NCBI GenBank assembly: GCA_905221605.1
Contig: CAJNDS010002024.1
Location: forward strand, 77,501-141,500
Length of the DNA stretch: 64,000 bases
DNA from: Symbiodinium natans
Lineage: Eukaryota; Sar; Dinophyceae; Suessiales; Symbiodiniaceae
Direction: 5' to 3'
The stretch's first letter is position 1; each line of letters begins with the position of its first letter. The translations under genes and the position numbers were made by a program. The notes beneath the pieces were generated by a model. That model made no database searches and was not told the DNA's origin. It worked only from the letters and a program-made list of their open reading frames with translations. Positions 8,823 through 16,728 of this stretch are shown here, piece after piece.

Positions 8823-8926
8823 CTTGTTTGAATTTGTCCGTGGCGAGCCAGCCCTCCACACACTGGAGACCCTAAACGTAGGACAACACAGGGGCCATGC
8901 CATCAATCACGCAAGGAGTTGGACCG
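8823..8926 (-). CDS. Two small exons separated by a 15-nt telomere-unit gap
   Basis: The right part (8878-8926) reads GPTPCVIDGMAPVLSY. The left part (8823-8862) reads CVEGWLATDKFKQ and ends at CAAG|GTTATA. Between them, 8863-8877 reads GTTTAGGGTCTCCAG on the minus strand; it has GT and AG ends and carries an in-frame TAG. Removing these 15 bases keeps the frame. It may be an ultrashort intron or a disabling mutation. Confidence 0.4.
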
Positions 8927-8957
8927 CTTTCGGGTTTCTTGTATCCCCTTAAGGCAG

Positions 8958-8959
8958 CC

Positions 8960-8990
<31 letters not shown>

Positions 8991-9012
8991 AAAAAACACA
9001 CACACACACACA
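8958..9012 (+). repeat. Poly-C, poly-A and (CA)n run
   Basis: About 23 C, then about 16 A, then CA repeats. Confidence 0.95.
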
Positions 9013-9053
9013 GAGAGACAGACGGAAAAGACAGACACAACCCCCACGCTTTC

Positions 9054-9165
9054 ACTCGGAGGTTCATGCGTAGTTATAAGTCGGGCTATAACTAGGGTAA
9101 CTATACTTCTAACCTTAATTAGGGGGCTTATAACCCTACTTATAGCTAGCCATGAACCTCCAAGC
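9054..9165. mobile_element. Family B inverted-repeat element
   Basis: GGAGGTTCATGCGTAGTTAT at the left, ATAGCTAGCCATGAACCTCC at the right, 112 bp. Confidence 0.8.
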
Positions 9166-9167
9166 AT

Positions 9168-9281
9168 TGACTACTAATTGCTTAAGAACGCAAAAATACA
9201 AATATACTCTTCCTTATTGAGGGTAGAATATAGGGACTTCTTTTAAAATGTTTTTTTGGGGTTCTTAAGCAAATGGTAGTT
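9168..9281. mobile_element. Family C inverted-repeat element abutting a family B element
   Basis: TGACTACTAATTGCTTAAGA and GGGGTTCTTAAGCAAATGGT as ends, only a few bases from the family B copy. Confidence 0.8.
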
Positions 9282-9307
9282 GATGCAATGCCAGTGATCG
9301 GGCGTGC

Positions 9308-9361
9308 CTTCAGAGGCTTGTTGGCCGGCCGCTGCCTCCAGTGATGGAAGTGGTTGTTGGG
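9308..9361 (-). CDS. Small exon, unidentified
   Basis: Eighteen codons reading PNNHFHHWRQRPANKPLK between GTCTCAG|C and a GC donor AAG|GCACGC, phase 0 both ends. Confidence 0.45.
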
Positions 9362-9428
9362 CTGAGACATCGCCAGATTACCCACTCAAAACCTTAGGGT
9401 TTAGGGTTTGGCCTTAACCCATAGGACG

Positions 9429-9803
9429 TCACAGGACGGGGTCCTTTGATTCTGCAGTAAGGAGGTTGTGTGCAGGCCCACCAGTCCATACAAACGCGAA
9501 CGACAACGACCAAAACCCAATCATCAGAAATTCAGCGTCCGTGGCGCGTCCAACCTCTCTAGGGTTCAGGTCTAGGGGCACACGACTCGCTTGGCTAGGA
9601 CAGAAGTCAATTCGCCAAGACATCTCCTTTGATGTTCCAACAAAGGCCCCCCTACACACCCACGCACACAGACAGAACCCACTCCAAACCCTGGTTTCGC
9701 CGGAAGATAAGAAAAAACCCAGCACCCTAAGCCCTAAGCCCCAACATCTAACCATACACTCTAAACCCTGGTTGCGCCGGAAGATAAGGAAAAAACCCAG
9801 CAC
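9429..9803 (-). CDS. ORF with possible membrane segment, possible 3' terminal exon
   Basis: A 124-codon open frame whose last part reads EVGRATDAEFLMIGFWSLSF then AFVWTGGPAHNLL and ends in TGA. The first part overlaps the tandem repeat at 9685-9840 and is doubtful. It could mark the 3' end of the gene upstream (9.86-13.7 kb). Confidence 0.35.
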   Translation of the reverse strand: MLGFFLIFRRNQGLECMVRCWGLGLRVLGFFLSSGETRVWSGFCLCAWVCRGAFVGTSKEMSWRIDFCPSQASRVPLDLNPREVGRATDAEFLMIGFWSLSFAFVWTGGPAHNLLTAESKDPVL

Positions 9804-9840
9804 CCTAAGCCCTAAGCCCTAAACCCTAAGCCCTAAGCCC
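9685..9840. repeat. 77-bp tandem duplication containing telomere units
   Basis: AAACCCTGGTTTCGCCGGAA at 9685 recurs as AAACCCTGGTTGCGCCGGAA at 9762; both are followed by AAAAAACCCAGCACCCTAAG. Confidence 0.85.
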
Positions 9841-9858
9841 CAGAATCTACGTCCCTGC

Positions 9859-9931
9859 CTTGCGAGGGAAGTTAGCTCGTCTTCCAAGCTCGCATAGGTC
9901 CCCGACTTGAAGTCCACGCCGAAGAAGGAGC
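9859..9931 (-). CDS. Exon, unidentified
   Basis: Reads SFFGVDFKSGTYASLEDELT then SLA between ACAGCAG|GC and a GC donor CAAG|GCAGGG. Its composition is protein-like and it sits between telomere arrays. Confidence 0.55.
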
Positions 9932-9962
9932 CTGCTGTCTGCGGTTTGGGATTTGAGGAACG

Positions 9963-10004
<42 letters not shown>

Positions 10005-10130
10005 GTGATTATTATTATTATTATTCATTATTACTATTGTTATTGTCTATTATTGTTCTTATTCTTAGTATGGCTATTATTATTGTTATTACTATTATTA
10101 TTGTTCTGCTTCTTCTTATTATTATTTATG
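9963..10130 (+). repeat. (ATT)n microsatellite
   Basis: Perfect ATT for about 45 bp, degenerating to mixed TTA/TTG triplets. ORFs here encode only poly-Asn or poly-Tyr and were not called. Confidence 0.95.
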
Positions 10131-10229
10131 TGCTTTTTCGGAGGGGCACACAGGTTTAGGGTTTAAGGAGTTTAGGGGGTTCAGGGAGTTTAGGTCTTTC
10201 GGGGCCGGGGTTTAAAGGGCGGCCCTATT

Positions 10230-10300
10230 CGGCTAAACCCTGAACCCTGCACCCTAAACCCTAAACCCTAAACCCTAAACCCTAAACCCTAAACCCTAAA
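10230..10300 (-). repeat. CCCTAAA array
   Basis: About nine units, left of an exon island. Confidence 0.95.
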
Positions 10301-10312
10301 CCTGGTAGTGAC

Positions 10313-10377
10313 CTTCCTAGAGCACCCCGACTACAAACATGAGCCCTGAGTCCTGAGCCGACCAAGACTCGAGGACC
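10313..10377 (-). CDS. Exon, unidentified
   Basis: Reads GPRVLVGSGLRAHVCSRGAL then G between acceptor CTGCAG|G and donor GGAAG|GTCACT. CCCTAAA lies to its left and TTTAGGG to its right. Confidence 0.45.
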
Positions 10378-10391
10378 CTGCAGGGCACTAG

Positions 10392-10466
10392 GGAGTTTAG
10401 GGTTTAGGGTTTAGGGTTTAGGGTTTAGGGTTTAGGGTTTAGGGTTTAGGGTTTAGGGTTTAGGCT
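10392..10466 (+). repeat. TTTAGGG array
   Basis: About ten clean units. Confidence 0.95.
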
Positions 10467-10527
10467 CCTTGACTCAGAGGGTTTTAGGGTTTCGGGTTTG
10501 GGGGGGGCGCTCCAAGGTCCATAGGTT

Positions 10528-10612
10528 GCGGGTTTCGGGCTCAACTGTTGCTGAAAGGCCAGTTTCAAGCTGCAAGGTCAACCTTTGGGATGACGTAGGG
10601 ATCCTACTCGCC
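10528..10612 (-). CDS. Possible exon
   Basis: Minus frame reads LASRIPTSSQRLTLQLETGL then SATVEPETR without a stop. Splice sites not resolved. Confidence 0.35.
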
Positions 10613-10689
10613 AAGGGCTCGGGGTTCTGGGTTTAGGGTTTGGGGGTGGGTTTAGGGTTTAGGGTTTAGGGTTCTGGGGGTTCCTCCGA

Positions 10690-10931
10690 AAGGTACTTCT
10701 GCAAAGAGGCTGGTTGTCCCAACCCCGGCCTACATTGAAGCCACCATCTCTTCCGCGAGCGCCGATTGTACTCCTTGTCTGCGGTTTTTCTTTGCCTCTA
10801 AACGCCGTCCGTGAGAACAACACAGCTGCTGCCAGAATTTTCAGTCTGAGTGGGGCTGTAGGTGCAAACCATCCCTGCTTTGAACCCAGACTCAGAGCAT
10901 CAGCTGGGACCACCAAACCGCGCATTTCCAC
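10690..10931 (-). CDS. Longer exon-like ORF
   Basis: Open frame including MRGLVVPADALSLGSKQGWF and LKILAAAVLFSRTAFRGKEK. It lies between a TTTAGGG block on the left and CCCTAAA on the right, the reverse of the usual flank orientation. May be one exon or exon plus intron. Confidence 0.35.
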
Positions 10932-11011
10932 AGCTCAGCCCTAAACATCCCTAAACCCTAAACTCTAAACTCTAAACCCTAAAACCTAAACCCTAAACCC
11001 GAAACCGCAGC

Positions 11012-11090
11012 CCAGGTCGCAGCATGAGGATGCGGTTCAGGGCCGTCGGCATACTGGCCAGGAGCTTCTTCAGCCTCAATGCGGCTACGT
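11012..11090 (-). CDS. Exon, amphipathic helix
   Basis: Reads VAALRLKKLLASMPTALNRI then LMLRPG between TTTGAG|AC and a GC donor CCTGG|GCTGCG. Flanked by CCCTAAA on the left and TTTAGGG on the right. Confidence 0.55.
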
Positions 11091-11100
11091 CTCAAAGGCT

Positions 11101-11178
11101 TCGGTTTAGGGTTTAGGGTTTAGGGTTTGGGGTTGGGGTTTGGGGTTTGGGGTTTGGGGTTTGGGGTTTGGGGTTCAA
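11101..11178 (+). repeat. TTTAGGG array passing into TTTGGGG variants
   Basis: Four TTTAGGG units, then about seven (T)TTGGGG units: a homogenised variant block. Confidence 0.9.
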
Positions 11179-11278
11179 AGGGTTGTGGGGTTAGTTCGGT
11201 TTGCTAGATTCAGAGAAGGCTCCCTCGAGCTCATTTCGCCGCGATGCAGGCAAGATATCATCAGGTCACATGCTTAGT

Positions 11279-11381
11279 CCCCGCCCCCTAATATTAAACC
11301 CCCCAGATATTCCATGATATAACTCTACTGGGTATTTAATATTAGGGGGTAGGGAGGGGATTTAATATTAGGGGGAGGGGA
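11279..11381. mobile_element. Family H palindromic element
   Basis: CCCCCTAATATTAAACCCCC at the left and GGGGATTTAATATTAGGGGG at the right, with a further TTTAATATTAGGGGG copy inside the right arm. Confidence 0.7.
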
Positions 11382-11409
11382 CTAGTTGCTGATTGGAGGT
11401 TCATTGCCC

Positions 11410-11455
11410 TGCACTTGCTGGCGCAAAGGCCGTCAAGGGTCGAGGGGCCCAAAGG
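11410..11455 (-). CDS. Small exon candidate
   Basis: Reads PLGPSTLDGLCASK after CGTCAG|C. The donor is ambiguous (AA|GTGCAG). Confidence 0.35.
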
Positions 11456-11512
11456 CTGACGAATCGCGGTTTAGGGTTTAGGGTTTAGGGTTTAGGCAGC
11501 AAACACAAGCAC

Positions 11513-11608
11513 CCGGCCCAGTTTGCATTTTGCATTGGATGCGGATATTTTGGGTCCTGGGTTGCGTCGGACGCTGTTTATCTGGGCACCAACGTGGCAC
11601 TCGATTCC
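11513..11608 (-). CDS. Exon, basic
   Basis: Thirty-two codons reading GIECHVGAQINSVRRNPGPK then ISASNAKCKLGR between GTTCAG|G and CGG|GTGCTT, phase 0 both ends. It follows exon 11953-12051 in phase. Confidence 0.55.
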
Positions 11609-11796
11609 CTGAACGATTGTTTGCACATGATAGTGCATGTGCGATCAGGGTCTAGGATACAGGATGTCGAGTTTCGGGGGTAACCTAAAATTATACCCCA
11701 CCTGAGAACGAAAGGCGTAGCCAGTCGTTACATAACAATTCGTGCACGGGTACAATAAGGACATATGTATGACTTCTTAAACTTTAAAGCCTATAA

Positions 11797-11894
11797 GGGG
11801 GTTTACGATAATAAAGGGCCCTCATATAAACCCCTAAATAGTAGGAGTCCCTTATAAAAAGGACCTCAAAAAGGGTACGCCCCCTATATTCATA
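11797..11894. mobile_element. Family D inverted-repeat element, inverted copy
   Basis: GGGGGTTTACGATAATAAAGG at one end, CTAAATAGTAGGAGTCCC internally and AAAGGGTACGCCCCC at the other. Confidence 0.6.
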
Positions 11895-11952
11895 AAGCCC
11901 TAAACCCTAACCTAAACCCTAAACCCTAAGCCCTACACCCTAAACGCCAAAC

Positions 11953-12051
11953 CCCAAAAAGGTTGAGATGCCGGGCTCCTGGCCCGTCCCTCAGCGCCCG
12001 CACCTTCCGCCGATCTGTGAGATCCAGCTGCGGGCAGATCACCTTGCGGTA
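11953..12051 (-). CDS. Exon, highly charged
   Basis: Reads YRKVICPQLDLTDRRKVRAL then RDGPGARHLNLFG, donor GGG|GTTTGGCG. The same frame continues upstream as GHLGYHE before a region lacking any AG, so the acceptor is taken at CACGAG|T. Phase 0 both ends. One of the most protein-like islands; family not recognised. Confidence 0.55.
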
Positions 12052-12131
12052 CTCGTGGTAGCCCAAGTGACCGTGGCATATTTTTTATGGTTTGGGGTTA
12101 GGGTTTGGGGTTTGGGGTTTAGGGTTTAGGG

Positions 12132-12240
12132 TAGCCCAGTAACCATATTGTAATCAGGGGGTACCCTGTTTTGGGCTTGGGTACTTTTATAAAGGAACCT
12201 TGAATGAACAAAAAGGGCAACCGGGTACCACTCGACTACC
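12132..12240. mobile_element. Family E inverted-repeat element
   Basis: GTAGCCCAGTAACCATATTG and GGTACCACTCGACTACCAC as ends; TTTATAAAGGAACCTTG in the core. Confidence 0.8.
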
Positions 12241-12383
12241 ACATGCTGAAGCACAAGTGAGTTCAGGAGCTTTGGGGTTGCAAGCCTTCGTTCGGGATAA
12301 ACTTATGCCGCTTGGCATGTGGGGTCTGCTGTACCTAGCCAGGCTTCGGACATGCTGCCACAATGCCGCCTACCACCGGCAAA

Positions 12384-12626
12384 TCAAAACAGGTGACGGA
12401 TTGTGGAGGGTAGTGGTAGCTGCAAGACGAGATCTGAGAGGAAACGTCCTCCCACACGGGCTTCTACGAACTTAGCAGAAGTAGCACTGCATGGTTTCGT
12501 CGAAGGTGTCGGTGCAGCAGTGCGAATTTCCTGGGTGCTTCTTCTCCCCGGACGGAGTCCGCACCAGTGGCTTTGCCCAGCTAGTTTCGCTGAAGGCACC
12601 AGCCAGGGAGGCTTGCTCACACACAA
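12384..12626 (-). CDS. Exon-like ORF beginning at a family D element
   Basis: From the acceptor CCCCCAAG| at the end of the family D element the frame reads LCVSKPPWLVPSAKLAGQSH, continues through SAKFVEARVGGRFLSDLVLQ and ends at a stop. A second frame (CTDTFDETMQCYFC) is also open, so the frame is not certain. Confidence 0.4.
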   Translation of the reverse strand: MCVSKPPWLVPSAKLAGQSHWCGLRPGRRSTQEIRTAAPTPSTKPCSATSAKFVEARVGGRFLSDLVLQLPLPSTIRHLF

Positions 12627-12629
12627 CTT

Positions 12630-12734
12630 GGGGGTTCCCGAAGTTAGAGGGCACCTTTTTGGGGTCCTTATTGTAAGGGATCCTGTTTTTTTTGGGGTCT
12701 ATGTTAAGGGTTCCCCATGTTCGTAAACCCCCAA
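12630..12734. mobile_element. Family D inverted-repeat element
   Basis: GGGGGTTCCCGAAGTTAGAG at the left and TTCGTAAACCCCC at the right; GGGGTCCTTATTGTAAGGGA in the core. Confidence 0.8.
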
Positions 12735-12777
12735 ATTACTGAAGATGCGCCCTTTGCTGAGCTTGCAGCCCCCAAAG

Positions 12778-12873
12778 TTTTAGGGTTTAGGGGTTAGTTT
12801 AGGGTTTTAGGGTTTAGGGTTTAGTTTAGGGTTTAGGGTTTAACTTAGGGTTTTGGGTTTTGGGTTTTAGGGT
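12778..12873 (+). repeat. Irregular TTTAGGG array
   Basis: About twelve units with GTTTTAGGG and TTTTGGG variants. Confidence 0.85.
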
Positions 12874-12880
12874 GAAGAAC

Positions 12881-12964
12881 CCGCCCTGGCCAGTTGAGCC
12901 CAGCAGCTGCCGTTCGGCAAAGCGCCAGAGCCTGATCGAGCTCCTCCTGGGCTTGGTCATAGGG
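12881..12964 (-). CDS. Exon, helical (TPR-like spacing)
   Basis: Twenty-eight codons reading PYDQAQEELDQALALCRTAA then AGLNWPGR; acceptor CTGAAG|C, donor CGG|GTTCTTC, phase 0 both ends. The helix resembles those of TPR proteins but one repeat is not enough to assign it. Confidence 0.5.
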
Positions 12965-13164
12965 CTTCAGAGTCAAAGGGGCTTGTAAGTACAGTTCTAA
13001 GTACAGTGATCAGTCAGTTATAATTGGTTAGTAAGTGCAGTTATAAGTACAGCTATCAGTGCAGTCATAGTTGGTGAATAAGTACCATGAACCTCCAAGT
13101 AGGGCTTCAGAGTTTAGAGTCTTGGTTCTAGGGCCCGTCAAGAAAGAAGCATGCTCCAAGATAC

Positions 13165-13228
13165 GTGCCCTCCTGCAGGCTCATTGGCATGTTGATGGCA
13201 AACCCGATTTCTCTGCGTCCTCCTGCCC
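13165..13228 (-). CDS. Exon, unidentified
   Basis: Reads AGGRREIGFAINMPMSLQEG between GAACCAG|GG and GGCAC|GTATCT. Confidence 0.45.
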
Positions 13229-13406
13229 CTGGTTCCAAAATGGTGCGGAAAACTTGTATACCCTAACCCCGCAACCCCAATGACCCATGACCCTAAACCC
13301 TCAACCCTAAGCCCTAAAGATCCTGAACCCGAAGCCCCAAACTCTGATGACCCTAAACCCCAAATCCCAAACCCAAAGAGGATTGGGCTCCTGGGGCAGT
13401 GTCTCC

Positions 13407-13591
13407 TACTTGGAGGTTCACCCATCAGAAGTGTAGCTATAACCTACACATAAGCCCCTTAAGTACCCTAATAGGATTAGAACTGAGTTATAAACCCTAA
13501 ACCCTAAACCCTGAACCCTAAACCTTAAACTTGTTAGTGCAGTTATAACTTGGTTACAATAGGGTTACTAAGTCCCCTGAACCTCCAAGTA
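13407..13591. mobile_element. Family B element acting as an intron, with internal CCCTAAA insertion
   Basis: TACTTGGAGGTTCACCCAT at the left and CCCTGAACCTCCAAGTA at the right. On the minus strand the right end gives TTGGAG|GTTCAG and the left end CCAAGTAG|G, which join the flanking exons. Five CCCTAAA-type units sit inside (13480-13530). Confidence 0.75.
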
Positions 13592-13659
13592 AGCAACGCC
13601 GACGTAAGCCAATCCGCAAAGGGCGAGTCCACGGCCGACTCTAAGTCGAACCATCCTTG
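13583..13659 (-). CDS. Exon ending at a family B element
   Basis: Reads QGWFDLESAVDSPFADWLTS then ALLTW and ends with the GAG|GT supplied by the element. The acceptor is TGCAAAAG|C. Continues in frame across the element into RHCPRSPIL at 13405. Confidence 0.55.
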
Positions 13660-13664
13660 CTTTT

Positions 13665-13757
13665 GCAGGGTTTCGGGTTTGGGGTTTGGGGTTTAGGGTT
13701 TGGGGTTTGGGGTTCAGGCTTCAGGGTTCAGGGTTTAGGGTTGAGGGTTTAGGGATT
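13665..13757 (+). repeat. TTTAGGG/TTTGGGG mixed array
   Basis: About twelve units of TTTGGGG, TTTAGGG, TTCAGGG and TTGAGGG. Confidence 0.9.
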
Positions 13758-14161
13758 TCGTATGCCACCAGCGTCGCACTGCGGAGTACACGCGCATGTC
13801 CAGGAGAATTCCGGCACGTCAGAACGCGTTACATTGCCGACCATGACGCAGGCCCAGATTGAGAGGCATTTAGACTGCTCTATCGAAAACAAACCCATGC
13901 AAACACTCTGCAGCCTGACCTCAGACTCTAACAATCCTTGGGCGACCAAGCGATCCTAAGACTGCTGGCAAGCCAGTCGCGTGGAGTGCCAGGCGTTCCG
14001 GCCGTCAGCTCCTCGAGATCGTAGTACCTACTTGGAAGCGACAGGACAAAAGCCCTAGAAACCCTCAACCATGTGTGGGGCGTTGATCGAACAATCTGGG
14101 CCCATGTACCATGACATACGGAGACCCTAGAAGGTTTGGTGGTTGGAGTTGAGGTCCACAT
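13749..14161 (-). CDS. Two overlapping minus-strand open frames, possible exons
   Basis: Frames read LESEVRLQSVCMGLFSIEQS (13749-13949) and RYYDLEELTAGTPGTPRDWL (13928-14161). Either could be exonic. Splice sites not resolved; no domain recognised. Confidence 0.3.
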
Positions 14162-14238
14162 TCAAGGAGGTGGAGGGCTGTTAGCCTCAAAACTCACATG
14201 CAAGACCTCCATTCGGTTTCGGGGTTAACGTTTAACCC

Positions 14239-14273
14239 CCACACCCCCACCCCCCCCCCCCCCCCCCCCCCCG
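14239..14273 (+). repeat. Poly-C run
   Basis: About 35 nearly pure C residues. Confidence 0.9.
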
Positions 14274-14365
14274 GTTTACGGTTTAGGGTCTAGGGTTCGC
14301 CCCAATCCCAAAAACAACAAAATGAAGCTTAAGGACTTAGGGCTACTGGCTCCATGTTCCAGCTT

Positions 14366-14437
14366 AGGATCCCCATGTAGCCATATAGTCTACACTTGGG
14401 CCTTCGAGGGCTTCCCATGCAGTAGCTTTAGGGCCAA

Positions 14438-14470
<33 letters not shown>

Positions 14471-14592
14471 TATGTATATATGTATATATGTATATATATA
14501 TATAGATTTAAATATATACATATATACATAGTATAGGATAGATTTAGATATATATATATATATACATACATAGTATAGGTACATGGACCCTG
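14366..14592. mobile_element. Family L element with (TA)n core
   Basis: Carries CTACACTTGGGCCTTCGAGG at the left, a 140-bp TA/TATATG core, and GGTACATGGACCCTGA at the right. Related sequences with the same motifs lie at 51226-51405 and 53395-53540. Confidence 0.5.
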
Positions 14593-14817
14593 AGGCGATG
14601 GCTTGAGGTCTCGGCATGCGGGTGTTTACCGTGGGGTTCCGAGTTCCGGTTTGGGGTCCTTGTTGGTTTAGGGCTTAGGGCTTAGGGTTTAGGGTTGAGG
14701 GTTTATTGGTTTAGGGCTTCATGACCCTCACAAAACCTTCCTTGCGGCTAGGGTGCAGGCGGCCACCGACAGACCCGGCGCCCTGCAATTTGATGGTTTA
14801 GGGTGAAAGTTTAGGGC

Positions 14818-14960
14818 GTTATGAATATGGTACCCAAAGAGCCCAATACCCTTAATTATGGAATATTCCTTAAATTGCAACAAGGATCCCTTTAGTATTT
14901 AAGGTATATTCCTTAATTTAAGGGGTATTGGGCTCTCTGGGCAACTCAACCATAATTGGC
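14818..14960. mobile_element. Family I long palindrome
   Basis: AGAGCCCAATACCCTTAATT pairs with TTAAGGGGTATTGGGCTCTC; inner arms carry GGAATATTCCTTAA and TATATTCCTTAATTTAAGG. Non-coding; single copy in the window. Confidence 0.7.
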
Positions 14961-15257
14961 TCTAAACTGATTGGGGTACTTATCGGCCCCGGCCTACTTA
15001 TGATTGCCACATGAACCTTCAAGGGCCCGCTTTTCTCCGTTATTTGTAACCTTACGTGGAGGTTCAGTGGTAGTTTTACAACCCCAAACCCTAAACCCTA
15101 AACCCTAAACCCTGGGGTTAGAAGACGCAGTATTCTTTGCTCATCCCCGCAACACTTTTTGCATACCCCTTCGCAGGCCTTCAAGGCCAGCCTGAAAGGG
15201 TCTCAGGCTTTTTGAGGGTTTAGGGCGCCAGGGTACCCCAAACCCTAAACCCTAAAC

Positions 15258-15380
15258 ACTCATGTCTGGGGCCTCTCTGCTCGGAGCCTCGCCGATGCCG
15301 CAGACCGCAATGCAGGGCCTCGGGCGACAAGCTTCGCAGTTTCCTAGAGTAGGCCCTACCTTGGCAGTCCAGGAAGCGTA
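15258..15380 (-). CDS. Exon, basic, unidentified
   Basis: Open frame reading RFLDCQGRAYSRKLRSLSPE then ALHCGLRHRRGSEQ. CCCTAAA lies on its left and TTTAGGG on its right, as for other exons. Exact splice points unclear. Confidence 0.45.
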
Positions 15381-15419
15381 GAATAATAAGGGTTTAGGGT
15401 TTAGGGTTTAGGGTTTAGG

Positions 15420-15472
15420 GTAGCCCAGTAACCGTACTATCATAGTAAGGGAACCTTGAATACCAAGCTACT
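15420..15472. mobile_element. Family E element, internally deleted
   Basis: TAGCCCAGTAACCGTACTAT joined directly to AAGGGAACCTTGAATACC. Confidence 0.5.
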
Positions 15473-15588
15473 CTAGGGTCTAGGGTTTAAGGGTTAGGGT
15501 TTAGGGCTACAGTTCCCTACTGGGGATGGACTTGGGAGCAGATGGGATTATAGGCCTTCAGCATCCTAGGGTTTAGGGTTCAAGGTTT

Positions 15589-15763
15589 TTCTACTTTGAA
15601 GGTTGATGGGTAGTAATTGCTCCCCCCCATATCCAGACTTTTGGCCTCAGGGGCGGGGGGGGGGGGGACCTTATATTTATAGTATAAGCAGGTTTACTGT
15701 AGTTACTGTAGTCATAGTTGGCTATAACCCCACTTTCGAACTACCCCTGAACCTTCAAGTAGA
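15589..15763. mobile_element. Family B element
   Basis: CTACTTTGAAGGTTGATGGG at the left and CCCCTGAACCTTCAAGTAG at the right, with a G-run in the loop. Confidence 0.65.
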
Positions 15764-16600
15764 GTATCCTGTGAACCCCGTAAAGAAGGTAACATAACTT
15801 AAGCATTGATACACTTGATATTGTTGAGTGCATGAGGAGTGCAACCTGCTGCAGCCCAGCCAAGCAACTAGTTCAGCAAACATAAGAAGTACAAGCTTGG
15901 GGCATAAAGTAGGGTGTTTATTAGTTTTTATTGCCTGTGTACTGTTCTCCAAAATAGGACGCCCCAGATATACTCGAAGGTTAGGGCATATCATGCTGAG
16001 GCAACAAAGCCGGACATGTTCAGCTACGATCCTAAAGCCTAAACATCACGTTTAAAGAGGCCAAGGCCCCATAACCCCTGGACCGGTTTCACTCTAACCT
16101 AAGAAGAGCATGGCTTGAAGTGGAGTCGGAGCGCGAGCGTGCCGCATTGTTCTTGATGGAGTTTTGTACAGGGTCAGCCCATCATCTTCTTTTGCAGCAC
16201 TTCCCCCTACACCTCGTAAAGAAACGAGTTTTGGTGGAGCTGCCGAGGGGCAAGGGCTGAGCTTGAGCTTCACCAGTGCCCAGGCGCACCTCTTTGGCTC
16301 AAAGTCTGGGCTTAAGGTTGAGGCTTTCGACGGTTTAGTTTGACAAGATTACACTATTGTTGGGACTCTAAGCCGGATGTCTATTGCACAAAAAAAGAGT
16401 AAGAGGCCACTTGCTTGACGGCTAAGATGCCCAATGCCAACAAACACGGCTTCTGGGCCGACCCAACTGCAGAAGATGAGACCCGAAGCCCGAAGCTAAC
16501 CCTAAACCTTAACACGCCTTGTAAAACCCGAAGCCGAAAACCCTAAACCCTGAAGCCAAAAAGCTCTGAACCCTGACCCCTCGTTTGGGGAATGCCCATA
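15764..16600. other. No supported gene
   Basis: A 79-codon minus frame at 15755-15994 has no protein-like features that stand out. The rest shows degenerate CCCTAAA-type units around 16498-16580 and nothing else recognisable. Confidence 0.4.
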
Positions 16601-16605
16601 TTTAC

Positions 16606-16702
16606 CTACTATTTGCTTAAGAACCCCCCAGTAAAGTCCTTATATTGCCCTTAATAAGGAAGAATATTTGTGTTTTTTTAGGGTTCTTAAGCAATTCATA
16701 GT
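16606..16702. mobile_element. Family C inverted-repeat element
   Basis: CTACTATTTGCTTAAGAACC at the left and GGGTTCTTAAGCAATTCATA at the right, 97 bp. Confidence 0.85.
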
Positions 16703-16728
16703 AACTTATACTCTAAAAGCCCTTTTGT

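Noticed and set aside
9819-10159. Poly-Asn and poly-Tyr ORFs
   Set aside because: Product of an ATT microsatellite; the real exon at 9859-9931 lies beside it in one frame.
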